Below, piece after piece: positions 24,093-30,967 of a stretch of 32,396 nucleotides of DNA. Origin of the DNA: Bacillus sp. FJAT-27251 (GTDB taxonomy: Bacteria; Bacillota; Bacilli; Bacillales; Cytobacillaceae). Position 1 is the first letter of the stretch, and the number at the start of each line of letters is the position of its first letter. Location: contig NZ_LIGG01000001.1 of NCBI RefSeq assembly GCF_001273925.1, forward strand, positions 1,513,783-1,546,178. The letters run 5' to 3'. The notes under the pieces were generated by a model. That model ran no database searches. It was not told the DNA's origin and was given only the letters and a program-made list of their open reading frames with translations. The translations under genes were made by a program, and so were the position numbers.

Positions 24093-25295
24093 ATGCATGA
24101 TAAAATAAATCAACAAGCCTTTATCAATACAGAGAATCGCACTCTAAAATGGTTTCTCGCTTTGTTCTATTTCATCTATTTCTTTTATGAGATATTTTAT
24201 CAGGTTATTTATAGGGACTTTTTATTATATGGAGAATCTGAGAGCCCCGGGCTATTGAATTTTGTAATGTATGCATTAATCTGGGGACTGCTGCCCATAA
24301 CATATCTACTTTTAAAAAGAGGCAAAATATTTCTAGTAAAGTATTTCTTTGTGTCTAGTTATTTTGTGATTTCCCTTATTTGTGAGTCAGCCATCTTTTT
24401 CTACAGTACGGAATCCTATAGAAGTGGAAATGCAGCAGAAGTTATGCTGCTGCTATTTGCGCCGATTTTTGTAAACACAAATTTCTTTTTGTTTGTAAGC
24501 GGGGGCCTTTTATTAAAATATCTGATTACTGGCTTATTATTTGGCGTAACAGAAGTAATATTTGCCATAGCGCTTGTGATAATTCTTGCTTTTATCTCTT
24601 TGTTTATATTGAAAAGATTCCAGGTTTATGTAGGAGCTATCCAAACTTCATACAACAACCAGTTGGAGGGTATCGTAAAAGGTGTCATTGCTACGATTGA
24701 GTTGAAAGATCCGTACACAAGAGGGCATAGTGAAAGAGTCGCCTATTATGCAAAAACCCTGGCCACGTCTTTAAACAAGTTCTCTAAAGACGAATTGACA
24801 TCTTTTTATTACGCCTGTTTATTGCATGATATTGGAAAGGTCAGTATACCGGACGCTATCCTAATGAAGCCAGGCAGATTAACTGCCGAAGAATTTGAAG
24901 TGATAAAAACCCATCCTGATGTGGGCACCGAAGCAATACGCAAAGTGGATGGAATAAATATGAGCATCGAGGTTATTAAGTACCATCATGAACGCTGGGA
25001 TGGGACGGGTTACCCTGAAAAACTGAAGGGGAAAAATATTCCTTTGTTGGCTAGGGTTGTTACCATTGCGGATGCGTTTGACGCAATGACTTCGTCACGG
25101 TCCTATCGCAGTGCCATGTCTGTTGAAGAAGCTTATAACCGAATTGTTGAAGGAAAGGGAAGCCAATTTGATCCAGAACTGGTAAAGGAGTTTCAAAAGA
25201 TCTTTCCTGAATGGGTGAATTATCATCAAGCCTATGATTGGGTTGATGCAGTTCCTCTTCAAAATAAAGCAGAAGGCAAGGAGGTGGCGAAATGA
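24093..25295 (+). CDS. Membrane HD-GYP domain phosphohydrolase
   Basis: A 400-residue protein. Residues about 12-185 are a six-segment membrane domain homologous to that of the preceding kinase (SGNAAEVMLLLFAPIFVNTNFF). Residues about 200-375 are an HD-GYP domain: LKDPYTRGHSERVAYYA, the HD pair His245-Asp246 in LLHDIGKV, HHERWDGTGYP at 298-308 with the GYP signature, and VVTIADAFDAMTSSRSYR. These residues are all intact, so hydrolysis of cyclic di-GMP or a related nucleotide is likely. The ATG at 24093 follows a weak GGGG-type site. The 3' end carries the ribosome site of a 25-codon ORF that begins in an ATGA overlap. Confidence 0.92.
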   Translation: MHDKINQQAFINTENRTLKWFLALFYFIYFFYEIFYQVIYRDFLLYGESESPGLLNFVMYALIWGLLPITYLLLKRGKIFLVKYFFVSSYFVISLICESAIFFYSTESYRSGNAAEVMLLLFAPIFVNTNFFLFVSGGLLLKYLITGLLFGVTEVIFAIALVIILAFISLFILKRFQVYVGAIQTSYNNQLEGIVKGVIATIELKDPYTRGHSERVAYYAKTLATSLNKFSKDELTSFYYACLLHDIGKVSIPDAILMKPGRLTAEEFEVIKTHPDVGTEAIRKVDGINMSIEVIKYHHERWDGTGYPEKLKGKNIPLLARVVTIADAFDAMTSSRSYRSAMSVEEAYNRIVEGKGSQFDPELVKEFQKIFPEWVNYHQAYDWVDAVPLQNKAEGKEVAK

Positions 25296-25369
25296 AAATC
25301 CGTAAGCTGTCCAAAGTTAAAACAACTTGCTGGTGGTGTGTGTTTATGCCAGGAGCGGGAAGAGGATGA
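25292..25369 (+). CDS. 25-codon peptide ORF with CWWC motif, candidate precursor peptide
   Basis: Encodes MKIRKLSKVK followed by TTCWWCVFMPGAGRG. A near-perfect ribosome site, AAGGAGGTG (25278-25286), lies seven bases before the ATG, inside the end of the HD-GYP gene, and the ATG overlaps that gene's stop (ATGA). The first ten residues are strongly basic; the rest is short, aromatic, has two cysteines and ends Gly-Ala-Gly-Arg-Gly. A terminator-like hairpin follows, then a PqqD-like/M50 protease gene. That order is what one sees for precursor peptide plus maturation protease. I know no homolog. It could instead be a leader peptide controlling the protease gene. Confidence 0.6.
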   Translation: MKIRKLSKVKTTCWWCVFMPGAGRG

Positions 25370-25376
25370 AGAATGA

Positions 25377-25416
25377 TGGGATGCCAGCAATTTGAAGGCA
25401 TCCCATATTTATTTTG
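25377..25416 (+). terminator. Terminator/attenuator hairpin between peptide ORF and protease gene
   Basis: TGGGATGCC (25377-25385) and GGCATCCCA (25397-25405) form a perfect nine-pair stem with an 11-base loop, followed by T-rich TATTTATTTTG. It starts eight bases after the peptide stop. Partial read-through would give far more peptide mRNA than protease mRNA. Confidence 0.65.
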
Positions 25417-25431
25417 AAAGGGTGCTTCGAA

Positions 25432-26613
25432 ATGGAACTGCACAGTCATTCTAAAGTAACTCTTAATCCCTTGAACATTCGTAAAGACAGGAAACATTAC
25501 ATTGTGGAAGATTTGGATTCAGGTGATTTTTACGAAATGCCGGAAGTGTGTATTGATGCAATCGGCCTGATCGGTGAAGGGAAGGATTTGCATTCCATTG
25601 AAGAGGAACTAAGGGAGCGGTTCCCAAACGAGGATGTAGACATGAAGGGTTTCGTCCAGGACTTGCTCGACCTCGGCCTCATCCGCACCATCGACGGCAA
25701 GGAAGTACCAAAAAGGACTGCCCAACCCGCCGAAACCCCGGGTTTGACCTGGATTCCTGAAAAGGCAGGGAAATTCTTTTTTAATCGTGCATCCTCCCTG
25801 GTTTATCTGGCTGCCCTTCTTGCCAGCGCCGGTATTCTGATGGTTCGGCCCGGGCTGTTCCCGGCTTATAAAGATATCTTTGTATTTGATTTGATGATGT
25901 ATAATATTCTGGTTTTTCTGGGCCTGACGTTTTTGCTTGTTGTGCTCCACGAAATCGGGCATGTGCTGGCAATGCGGGCGGAGAGCCTTCCGACAGGGAT
26001 CAGCCTGGGACACCGTTTGTTTTTTATTGTGCTTGAAACCGATATGTCGAGGGTGTGGACATTGCCGCCTCATAGAAGGTACAGGCTTTATCTTGCGGGT
26101 CTGGCTTTTGATGCTGTCGTTTTATTTGCTGCGCTGCTGGTCCAGCTAGTTTTTTCTGGGCATGCACTGTCGGCCGGAATCGCTAAAATGGCTGCCTTTA
26201 GCACGTTCATCCGCATTCTTTACCAATGCTGCGTATATATGAAAACGGATCTGTATTATGTGATTGAGAACCACTCCGGCTCGTACAATCTAATGGAAAA
26301 TGGCCAGAATTACCTGAGGCGTTGGCTGCCTTTCCTGTCGGAAGTGAAAACGAGCAAGGAATTTGCCGGCGAAGAAAAGTGGGTTCGGCCTTATGCGTTT
26401 TTTTATCTTGTTGGCATTATGATCACCATCGCCGTTTTAGCCTTTTATAACCTGCCGCTGATTATCCATGCTGCTATGCTGGTGATACCGGGGTTTTCTG
26501 AGCCGGCCACCTCTATCCTCTTCTGGGATGCTGTTGTCTTCTTTCTTCAATTTGTGATTATGGCAGCCCTGCTGCTGCATTCCTGGTCCAGGAAATACCG
26601 CTTAACGAATTAA
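25432..26613 (+). CDS. PqqD-like (RRE-like) domain fused to M50 zinc metalloprotease
   Basis: A 393-residue membrane protein. Residues about 9-92 (VTLNPLNIRKDRKHYIVEDLDSGDFYEMPEVCIDAI to FVQDLLDLGLI) have the strand and helix pattern of PqqD-like domains, which bind leader peptides in RiPP systems. After about residue 115 come six or more membrane segments with HEIGH at 173-177 (zinc ligands and catalytic Glu) and a later Asp273 in MKTDLYYVIEN, the position where peptide-processing M50 enzymes carry Asp-Gly-Tyr-Tyr. It resembles YydH-type putative peptide metalloproteases. The ATG at 25432 has AAAGGG nine bases upstream; a TTG at 25414 is less likely. Natural substrate candidate: the 25-residue peptide just upstream. 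Confidence 0.82.
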   Translation: MELHSHSKVTLNPLNIRKDRKHYIVEDLDSGDFYEMPEVCIDAIGLIGEGKDLHSIEEELRERFPNEDVDMKGFVQDLLDLGLIRTIDGKEVPKRTAQPAETPGLTWIPEKAGKFFFNRASSLVYLAALLASAGILMVRPGLFPAYKDIFVFDLMMYNILVFLGLTFLLVVLHEIGHVLAMRAESLPTGISLGHRLFFIVLETDMSRVWTLPPHRRYRLYLAGLAFDAVVLFAALLVQLVFSGHALSAGIAKMAAFSTFIRILYQCCVYMKTDLYYVIENHSGSYNLMENGQNYLRRWLPFLSEVKTSKEFAGEEKWVRPYAFFYLVGIMITIAVLAFYNLPLIIHAAMLVIPGFSEPATSILFWDAVVFFLQFVIMAALLLHSWSRKYRLTN

Positions 26614-26636
26614 AGACAGCCTGAGGCTGTCTTTAA
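26610..26636. terminator. Bidirectional terminator between convergent genes
   Basis: TTAAAGACAGCC (26610-26621) and GGCTGTCTTTAA (26625-26636) are perfect complements with a TGA loop. The stem ends in A/T pairs, so both strands give a U-tract. It lies between the stops of the M50 gene and the M20 gene; its arms overlap both stop codons. Confidence 0.85.
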
Positions 26637-27712
26637 AAATCCCTGGCATAATCAAGAAGCATATTTTTATACACTTCAAGGGAATGGATGTGGACAAACT
26701 CCTCGTCCCCGTGCCAATTGTTGCCGCTAGGTCCGAATTCAATGGCTGGAATCCCTCTTTCGGCAAAAAACTGTGCATCGGATGCACCATGCTGACCGAA
26801 GAAGACGGCCTCTCCGGCTGTGTGCTTTTCAACAATCTTCTTCAGCTTTTGAATATAAGGGTCCTCTTTATCCGTTTCGACAGGGGAGATGCTTGCATGG
26901 ACAGAAATTTCCCCATCGGCAATTTCCTGGATTTGCCGGATGATTTCGTCCGGATCCTGGCCGGGAAGGTAGCGAAGGTCAAAGGACATTGTGCAGCTCT
27001 CCGGGACTTTGTTGTAAACTTCTCCGCCCTGGACCTTGGCCCAGTTGACAGAGGGATAAGGGTAAAAATCGGAACTTTCCTTCATAAAAGGAAGCTTCAG
27101 GATCTTTCCGTGAAGGGTGCATGCTTTGGCAATCGCATTCTCACCTTCCCACGGGCGGCTTCCATGTGCCGGGGTACCATGTACTTCCACATCAAACTGG
27201 AGAAGCCCCTTTGCTTCGAGGGCGATTCCCAGCTGGGTAGGCTCCGAGCAAATGACAAAGTCGCCAATATAATCGTTTTCGACAAGGTAACCGGAGCAGT
27301 TGTCTCCGCCGGTTTCTTCGTCTGATACAATCTGCAGCTGGATTTTCACGCCAAGTTCTTCCTCTTTAAGCTCCGCCATGGCGCACATCATCGCGGCCAC
27401 GCCGGCTTTCATGTCGGCTGCTCCGCGTCCATACAGCTTTCCGTCCTTCTCCATTGGAATGAACTGCATTTTCTTTCCGCTGACAACATCCACATGGCCG
27501 TTAAAAATCAGTGTTTTCTCTCCGCTGCCGATCTCGCAAACAAGCATTTTATAACCGTTGTTTTCAATTAATTCCGGATTGAGGCCATATTCCCTCAGCC
27601 AGTGGCAGCAATATTCCACTGCCTGGTTGGCGCCTTCCTTATGGGAACTGTCAATCAGCAGCAGTTCTTTTAGCAATGTTTTTACACTTTCGAGCGTTTT
27701 TACATTGTTCAT
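26633..27712 (-). CDS. M20 family zinc deacylase (ArgE/DapE-like)
   Basis: A 359-residue cytoplasmic metallohydrolase that removes an acyl group from an amino acid derivative or cuts a small peptide. Metal ligands and base are visible: His73 in FNGHVDVVSG, Asp100 in GRGAADMKAG, Glu132-Glu133 in SDEETGGDN, Glu157 in CSEPTQ and the last His in the C-terminal EEFVHIHSLE region. The dimerisation domain has HGTPAHGSRPWEGENAI. The start is taken at the ATG ending at 27712, behind AAGGAGGGG on the minus strand; 19 upstream codons have no such site. The exact substrate (acetylornithine, succinyl-diaminopimelate or other) cannot be told. Confidence 0.9.
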   Translation of the reverse strand: MNNVKTLESVKTLLKELLLIDSSHKEGANQAVEYCCHWLREYGLNPELIENNGYKMLVCEIGSGEKTLIFNGHVDVVSGKKMQFIPMEKDGKLYGRGAADMKAGVAAMMCAMAELKEEELGVKIQLQIVSDEETGGDNCSGYLVENDYIGDFVICSEPTQLGIALEAKGLLQFDVEVHGTPAHGSRPWEGENAIAKACTLHGKILKLPFMKESSDFYPYPSVNWAKVQGGEVYNKVPESCTMSFDLRYLPGQDPDEIIRQIQEIADGEISVHASISPVETDKEDPYIQKLKKIVEKHTAGEAVFFGQHGASDAQFFAERGIPAIEFGPSGNNWHGDEEFVHIHSLEVYKNMLLDYARDF

Positions 27713-27757
27713 ATTGCCCCTCCTTGTATTGCCTTTCAGTCTTTTCATACCACAATA

Positions 27758-27789
27758 AAAGCTTCCCAATCGTAGAAAATGGGAGCTTT
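27758..27789. other. Hairpin in divergent intergenic region
   Basis: AAAGCT-T-CCCA (27758-27768) pairs with TGGG-AGCTTT (27780-27789), ten pairs with one bulged T. It sits between the divergent M20 and yfmL-like genes. On the minus strand it is followed by TTTTATTG, so it could be a weak terminator or a leader structure. No clear sigma-A promoter was found in this region. Confidence 0.4.
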
Positions 27790-27889
27790 AAGCAGAAAAG
27801 CAGATCAGCCTCCAAATGCTTGCTGGACTTCTCCGGCCGTTTTAGCTAGTATTCTTTTTAGGAAGAATTGCGTAACAAAGGAGACTATA

Positions 27890-29035
27890 ATGTCAGAAAA
27901 TCAAACAATCTTTAAAGAGCTAAAGCCTTTTTTACAGGAAAACTGGGAGAAAAGCGGATTTACAACGCCTACGGATGTACAGACAAGAGCGATTCCGCTG
28001 ATCCTTGGCAATACCGACGTGATTGCTGAATCACCAACGGGAACGGGCAAAACACTTGCCTACCTATTGCCTGTTTTAAATAAAATCGATTCTCAGAAAC
28101 GGAATGCTCAAGCGGTGATTCTTGCTTCTTCACAGGAGTTGGTTATGCAGATCCTTTCCGAAGTGCAGAAATGGGGGGAAGGCAGCGGAATTACTTCCAC
28201 TTCCATAATTGGCGGTGCCAATCCGAAGCGGCAGCTGGAAAAGCTGAAGAAAAGCCCGCAGGTGATCGTGGGCACTCCAGGCAGGGTTTTGGAGCTGATC
28301 AAACAAAAGAAGCTGAAGATGCATGAAGTCAAAACCGTCGTACTTGATGAAGGAGACCAGCTGCTCGTCCCCGAACATCGCAGCACGGTTGAAAGCATCA
28401 TTAAATCCACTCTTGCAGACCGCCAAGTGCTCCTGTTTTCGGCAACGCTTCCCAATCATACGGAACAGGCAGCAAGAGAGCTTGTCAAAGACGCGGAAGT
28501 CATTAAGATCAAGCAGGACAGTACGATTCAGTCAGCAGAGGTGGAGCATATCTATTTTATCAGCGAGCAGCGCGATAAAATAAAAATCCTGGAAAAACTG
28601 TCCCGGCTGGATGCCTTCAAAGGGCTGGTGTTTCTTAAGGATATCGGCAATCTTCAGGTAAGTGCCGAAAAACTGAACTACAAAGATATTCCTGCCCTGA
28701 TGCTTCATAGCGAGCTGACGAAACAGCAGCGCCAGGCCAGTCTGAAGCAATTCCGCGAGCGGAAGAATGCGATGCTGCTTGTGACGGATATTGCGGCCCG
28801 GGGCCTTGATATCAAAGGGGTCACGCATGTGGTCCATTTCGACTTTCCGCGTGACCGTGAACAGTACATCCACCGTTCCGGCCGGACTGGACGCTTTGGT
28901 GCCGAGGGGACTGTCATTTCGATTGTCAATGAACGCGAAGAACGCGAGCTGAAACAGTTCTGCAAGGAACTTGGAGTCAAACCGGCGCAGAAAGAGTTTT
29001 ACAGCGGCAAAATCGTGGATGCAAGTAAAAGGTAA
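27890..29035 (+). CDS. yfmL: DEAD-box RNA helicase, YfmL-like
   Basis: A 381-residue ATP-dependent RNA helicase core without C-terminal extension, matching the short YfmL of B. subtilis (about 376 residues) in length and in many segments such as IAESPTGTGKTLAY, IVGTPGRVLELIK and KLKMHEVKTVVLDE. Motif I is AESPTGTGKT (46-55), motif III SAT (184-186), motif VI HRSGRTGRFG. Motif II reads Asp153-Glu-Gly-Asp156 instead of Asp-Glu-Ala-Asp. The ATG at 27890 follows AAAGGAGA; the earlier ATG at 27779 lacks a site. YfmL is linked to ribosome assembly in B. subtilis. A terminator follows at 29045. Confidence 0.9.
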   Translation: MSENQTIFKELKPFLQENWEKSGFTTPTDVQTRAIPLILGNTDVIAESPTGTGKTLAYLLPVLNKIDSQKRNAQAVILASSQELVMQILSEVQKWGEGSGITSTSIIGGANPKRQLEKLKKSPQVIVGTPGRVLELIKQKKLKMHEVKTVVLDEGDQLLVPEHRSTVESIIKSTLADRQVLLFSATLPNHTEQAARELVKDAEVIKIKQDSTIQSAEVEHIYFISEQRDKIKILEKLSRLDAFKGLVFLKDIGNLQVSAEKLNYKDIPALMLHSELTKQQRQASLKQFRERKNAMLLVTDIAARGLDIKGVTHVVHFDFPRDREQYIHRSGRTGRFGAEGTVISIVNEREERELKQFCKELGVKPAQKEFYSGKIVDASKR

Positions 29036-29044
29036 ATCGTGTGA

Positions 29045-29075
29045 AGCCAGTGGCCTATGCCATGGCTTTTTTTTT
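29045..29075 (+). terminator. Intrinsic terminator after yfmL-like gene
   Basis: AGCCA-G-TGGC (29045-29054) pairs with GCCA-TGGCT (29059-29067), nine pairs with one bulged G and loop CTAT, followed by a run of T to 29075. Confidence 0.8.
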
Positions 29076-29143
29076 GCAGCTGCAGGAAAAAAGCCTCAAA
29101 CAGCCGAAATTATTCTTATCTTCTTCAGAAAGGAAAACAACCT

Positions 29144-30646
29144 ATGGAAAATCCTAAACTAAGGAAGCTGAGGGATGGCTGGCTGCCTGAGGCTACGATT
29201 GATGAAATGCAGGAAAAGCTGGCGAGCGGCGAGCTGACATCAAGAGATCTTGTGCTTATGTACATGAGCAGAATAGCGCTTTATGATAAAAGCGGCCCTC
29301 GCATCAACTCGGTGCTGGAACTCAACCCGGATGCGCTGCATATTGCGATGGCACTCGATGCTGAAAGGGCCGGGCACGGTCCCCGCGGCCCGCTGCACGG
29401 CATCCCGGTTTTGCTGAAGGATAATATTGATACTCATGACAAGATGCACACCAGTGCAGGATCGCTTGCCCTGGAACACTCGATTGCTCCTCGGGATTCG
29501 TTTGTGGCCGCACAGCTTCGCAAAGCGGGGGCTGTCATTTTAGGAAAAACAAATATGACGGAATGGGCCAACTTTATGGCAGTCGGAATGCCGAGCGGCT
29601 ACAGCTCGCGCGGCGGCCAGGTGCTGAATCCATATGGGCCGGGCAAATTCAATGTGGGCGGATCCAGTGCAGGTTCCGGGGCGGCCATCGCCGCAAACCT
29701 TGCGGCGGTCGCTGTGGGAACGGAGACGTCAGGGTCGATCCTCAATCCGAGCGCGCAAAACGCGCTTGTGGGCATCAAGCCGACTGTTGGACTCATCAGC
29801 AGAAGCGGAATCATCCCAATTAGCCACACTCAGGATACCGCCGGTCCGATGGCCAGAAGTGTTAAGGATGCCGCTTATCTGCTTGCCGCCATTACAGGCA
29901 AGGATGAGAGCGACCCGGCCACATTGACGGGTCCAAAGCTTCAGCCTGCTGATTTTACCTGCAGCCTGGAGCACGATGGATTGAAAGGCGTAAAGCTGGG
30001 AGTGCCAGGAGATCTTGTGTTTTACGAAGAGCTGACTGACGAAAAGCGAAGCCTTTTTGAACAGGCCCTGGCGAAGGTGAAGGAGCTGGGCGCGCAGCTT
30101 GAGGAGGTATCACTTCCTTCCGCTGATGCAGACTGGGACTATGATGTACTTGATTATGAGTTCAAATCGGGTATCAATGCCTATTTAGGCAGGCTGCATC
30201 CTTCCGTAAAGGTGCGCAGCCTTGCTCAGGTGATTGCTTTTAATAAACATCATATGGAGAAGATGCTCAAGTATGGCCAAAAGATCCTGCAAGGTTCGGA
30301 GGACACGAGCGGAACCCTGACAGAGGAACAGTATTTAAAAGCGCTGGAGCATGACCAGTACATGTCAAAAGATCATGGAATTGATTATGCCTTGTCAAAG
30401 GGAGGGGCAGCGGCCCTGATTTTCCCTCATGACCATGGCTCGGACATTGCGGCCCGGGCCGGCTATCCATCGATTACGGTTCCGGCGGGATACACAGCAA
30501 TGGGCGAGCCGTTTGCGATAACTTTTACAGGCCATGCCTATAGTGAGCCCCAGCTTATCAAGCTGGCCTATGCCTTTGAGCAGGCAACAAAGGTCCGCCG
30601 TCCTCCCGTACTGGAAGTTGCCGCCAGCATGGAGGAGGAAGCATAA
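29144..30646 (+). CDS. Amidase signature family protein
   Basis: A 500-residue hydrolase with the Lys-Ser-Ser triad of the amidase signature family: Lys92 in PVLLKDNIDT, the serines at 174-175 in GGSSAGSGAA and the nucleophile Ser198 in GTETSGSILNP. The N-terminus (ATIDEMQEKLASGELTSRDLVLMYMSRI) and TVGLISRSGIIPISHTQDTAGPMARSV are also typical. It should cut an amide bond; GatA is unlikely because gatC and gatB are absent and the C-terminus differs. The ATG at 29144 follows AAGGAAAAC; the frame from 29057 runs back into the terminator. No secretion signal is seen, so it is cytoplasmic. Confidence 0.92.
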   Translation: MENPKLRKLRDGWLPEATIDEMQEKLASGELTSRDLVLMYMSRIALYDKSGPRINSVLELNPDALHIAMALDAERAGHGPRGPLHGIPVLLKDNIDTHDKMHTSAGSLALEHSIAPRDSFVAAQLRKAGAVILGKTNMTEWANFMAVGMPSGYSSRGGQVLNPYGPGKFNVGGSSAGSGAAIAANLAAVAVGTETSGSILNPSAQNALVGIKPTVGLISRSGIIPISHTQDTAGPMARSVKDAAYLLAAITGKDESDPATLTGPKLQPADFTCSLEHDGLKGVKLGVPGDLVFYEELTDEKRSLFEQALAKVKELGAQLEEVSLPSADADWDYDVLDYEFKSGINAYLGRLHPSVKVRSLAQVIAFNKHHMEKMLKYGQKILQGSEDTSGTLTEEQYLKALEHDQYMSKDHGIDYALSKGGAAALIFPHDHGSDIAARAGYPSITVPAGYTAMGEPFAITFTGHAYSEPQLIKLAYAFEQATKVRRPPVLEVAASMEEEA

Positions 30647-30669
30647 GGATGGGGCAAACGTCCATACTA
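30641..30669 (+). promoter_or_regulatory. Sigma-G/F-type promoter of small basic protein gene
   Basis: GCATA (30641-30645), a 17-base spacer and CATACTA (30663-30669) match the forespore sigma-factor consensus (G-x-ATR with CAT-NN-TA). The -35 overlaps the amidase stop codon. Transcription would start near 30676, about 28 bases before the ATG at 30704. Confidence 0.55.
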
Positions 30670-30703
30670 CTTTTATGATGCTATTGTAAAGGAGTAGAGG
30701 AGT

Positions 30704-30838
30704 ATGGGCAGGACAAAGCTTGGCAATGCGAATGCACAGCGCAACAACAACAGGAAAAAAGGCCAGCAGAACAGTGAAGAACTGGTAGAGTGGACAACCG
30801 GCCAGAAGGCGAAGAAGCCGAACAACCCGATAGATTGA
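30704..30838 (+). CDS. Small basic hydrophilic protein, candidate spore (SASP-like) protein
   Basis: A 44-residue protein, too short for most ORF calls: MGRTKLGNANAQRNNNRKKG then QQNSEELVEWTTGQKAKKPNNPID. It is rich in Asn, Gln and Lys, has no hydrophobic segment and resembles the minor small acid-soluble spore proteins in composition, though I cannot match a named family. AAAGGAG lies upstream of the ATG (a second GAGG is closer). A sigma-G-like promoter precedes it and a strong terminator follows at 30846, so it is a complete single-gene unit. A forespore-specific role is inferred from the promoter. Confidence 0.65.
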   Translation: MGRTKLGNANAQRNNNRKKGQQNSEELVEWTTGQKAKKPNNPID

Positions 30839-30845
30839 TGTGCAC

Positions 30846-30882
30846 ATGCCCGCCGGCTACCTACTGGCGGGCATCTTTATTT
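30846..30882 (+). terminator. Intrinsic terminator after small basic protein gene
   Basis: ATGCCCGCC (30846-30854) and GGCGGGCAT (30866-30874) make a perfect GC-rich nine-pair stem followed by CTTTATTT. Confidence 0.8.
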
Positions 30883-30967
30883 CCTGTAAGGTTTAAGAGG
30901 GGTGTGCACGCTTTATTTAGTGTAGAATGGGTATTATTTGTATTATTTCGTAGTGGAGGGAACAGCT

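Noticed and set aside
26684-27325. Plus-strand ORF of 213 codons
   Set aside because: It lies fully antisense to the M20 deacylase, whose metal-binding motifs are intact; no family motif is seen in the plus-strand product.
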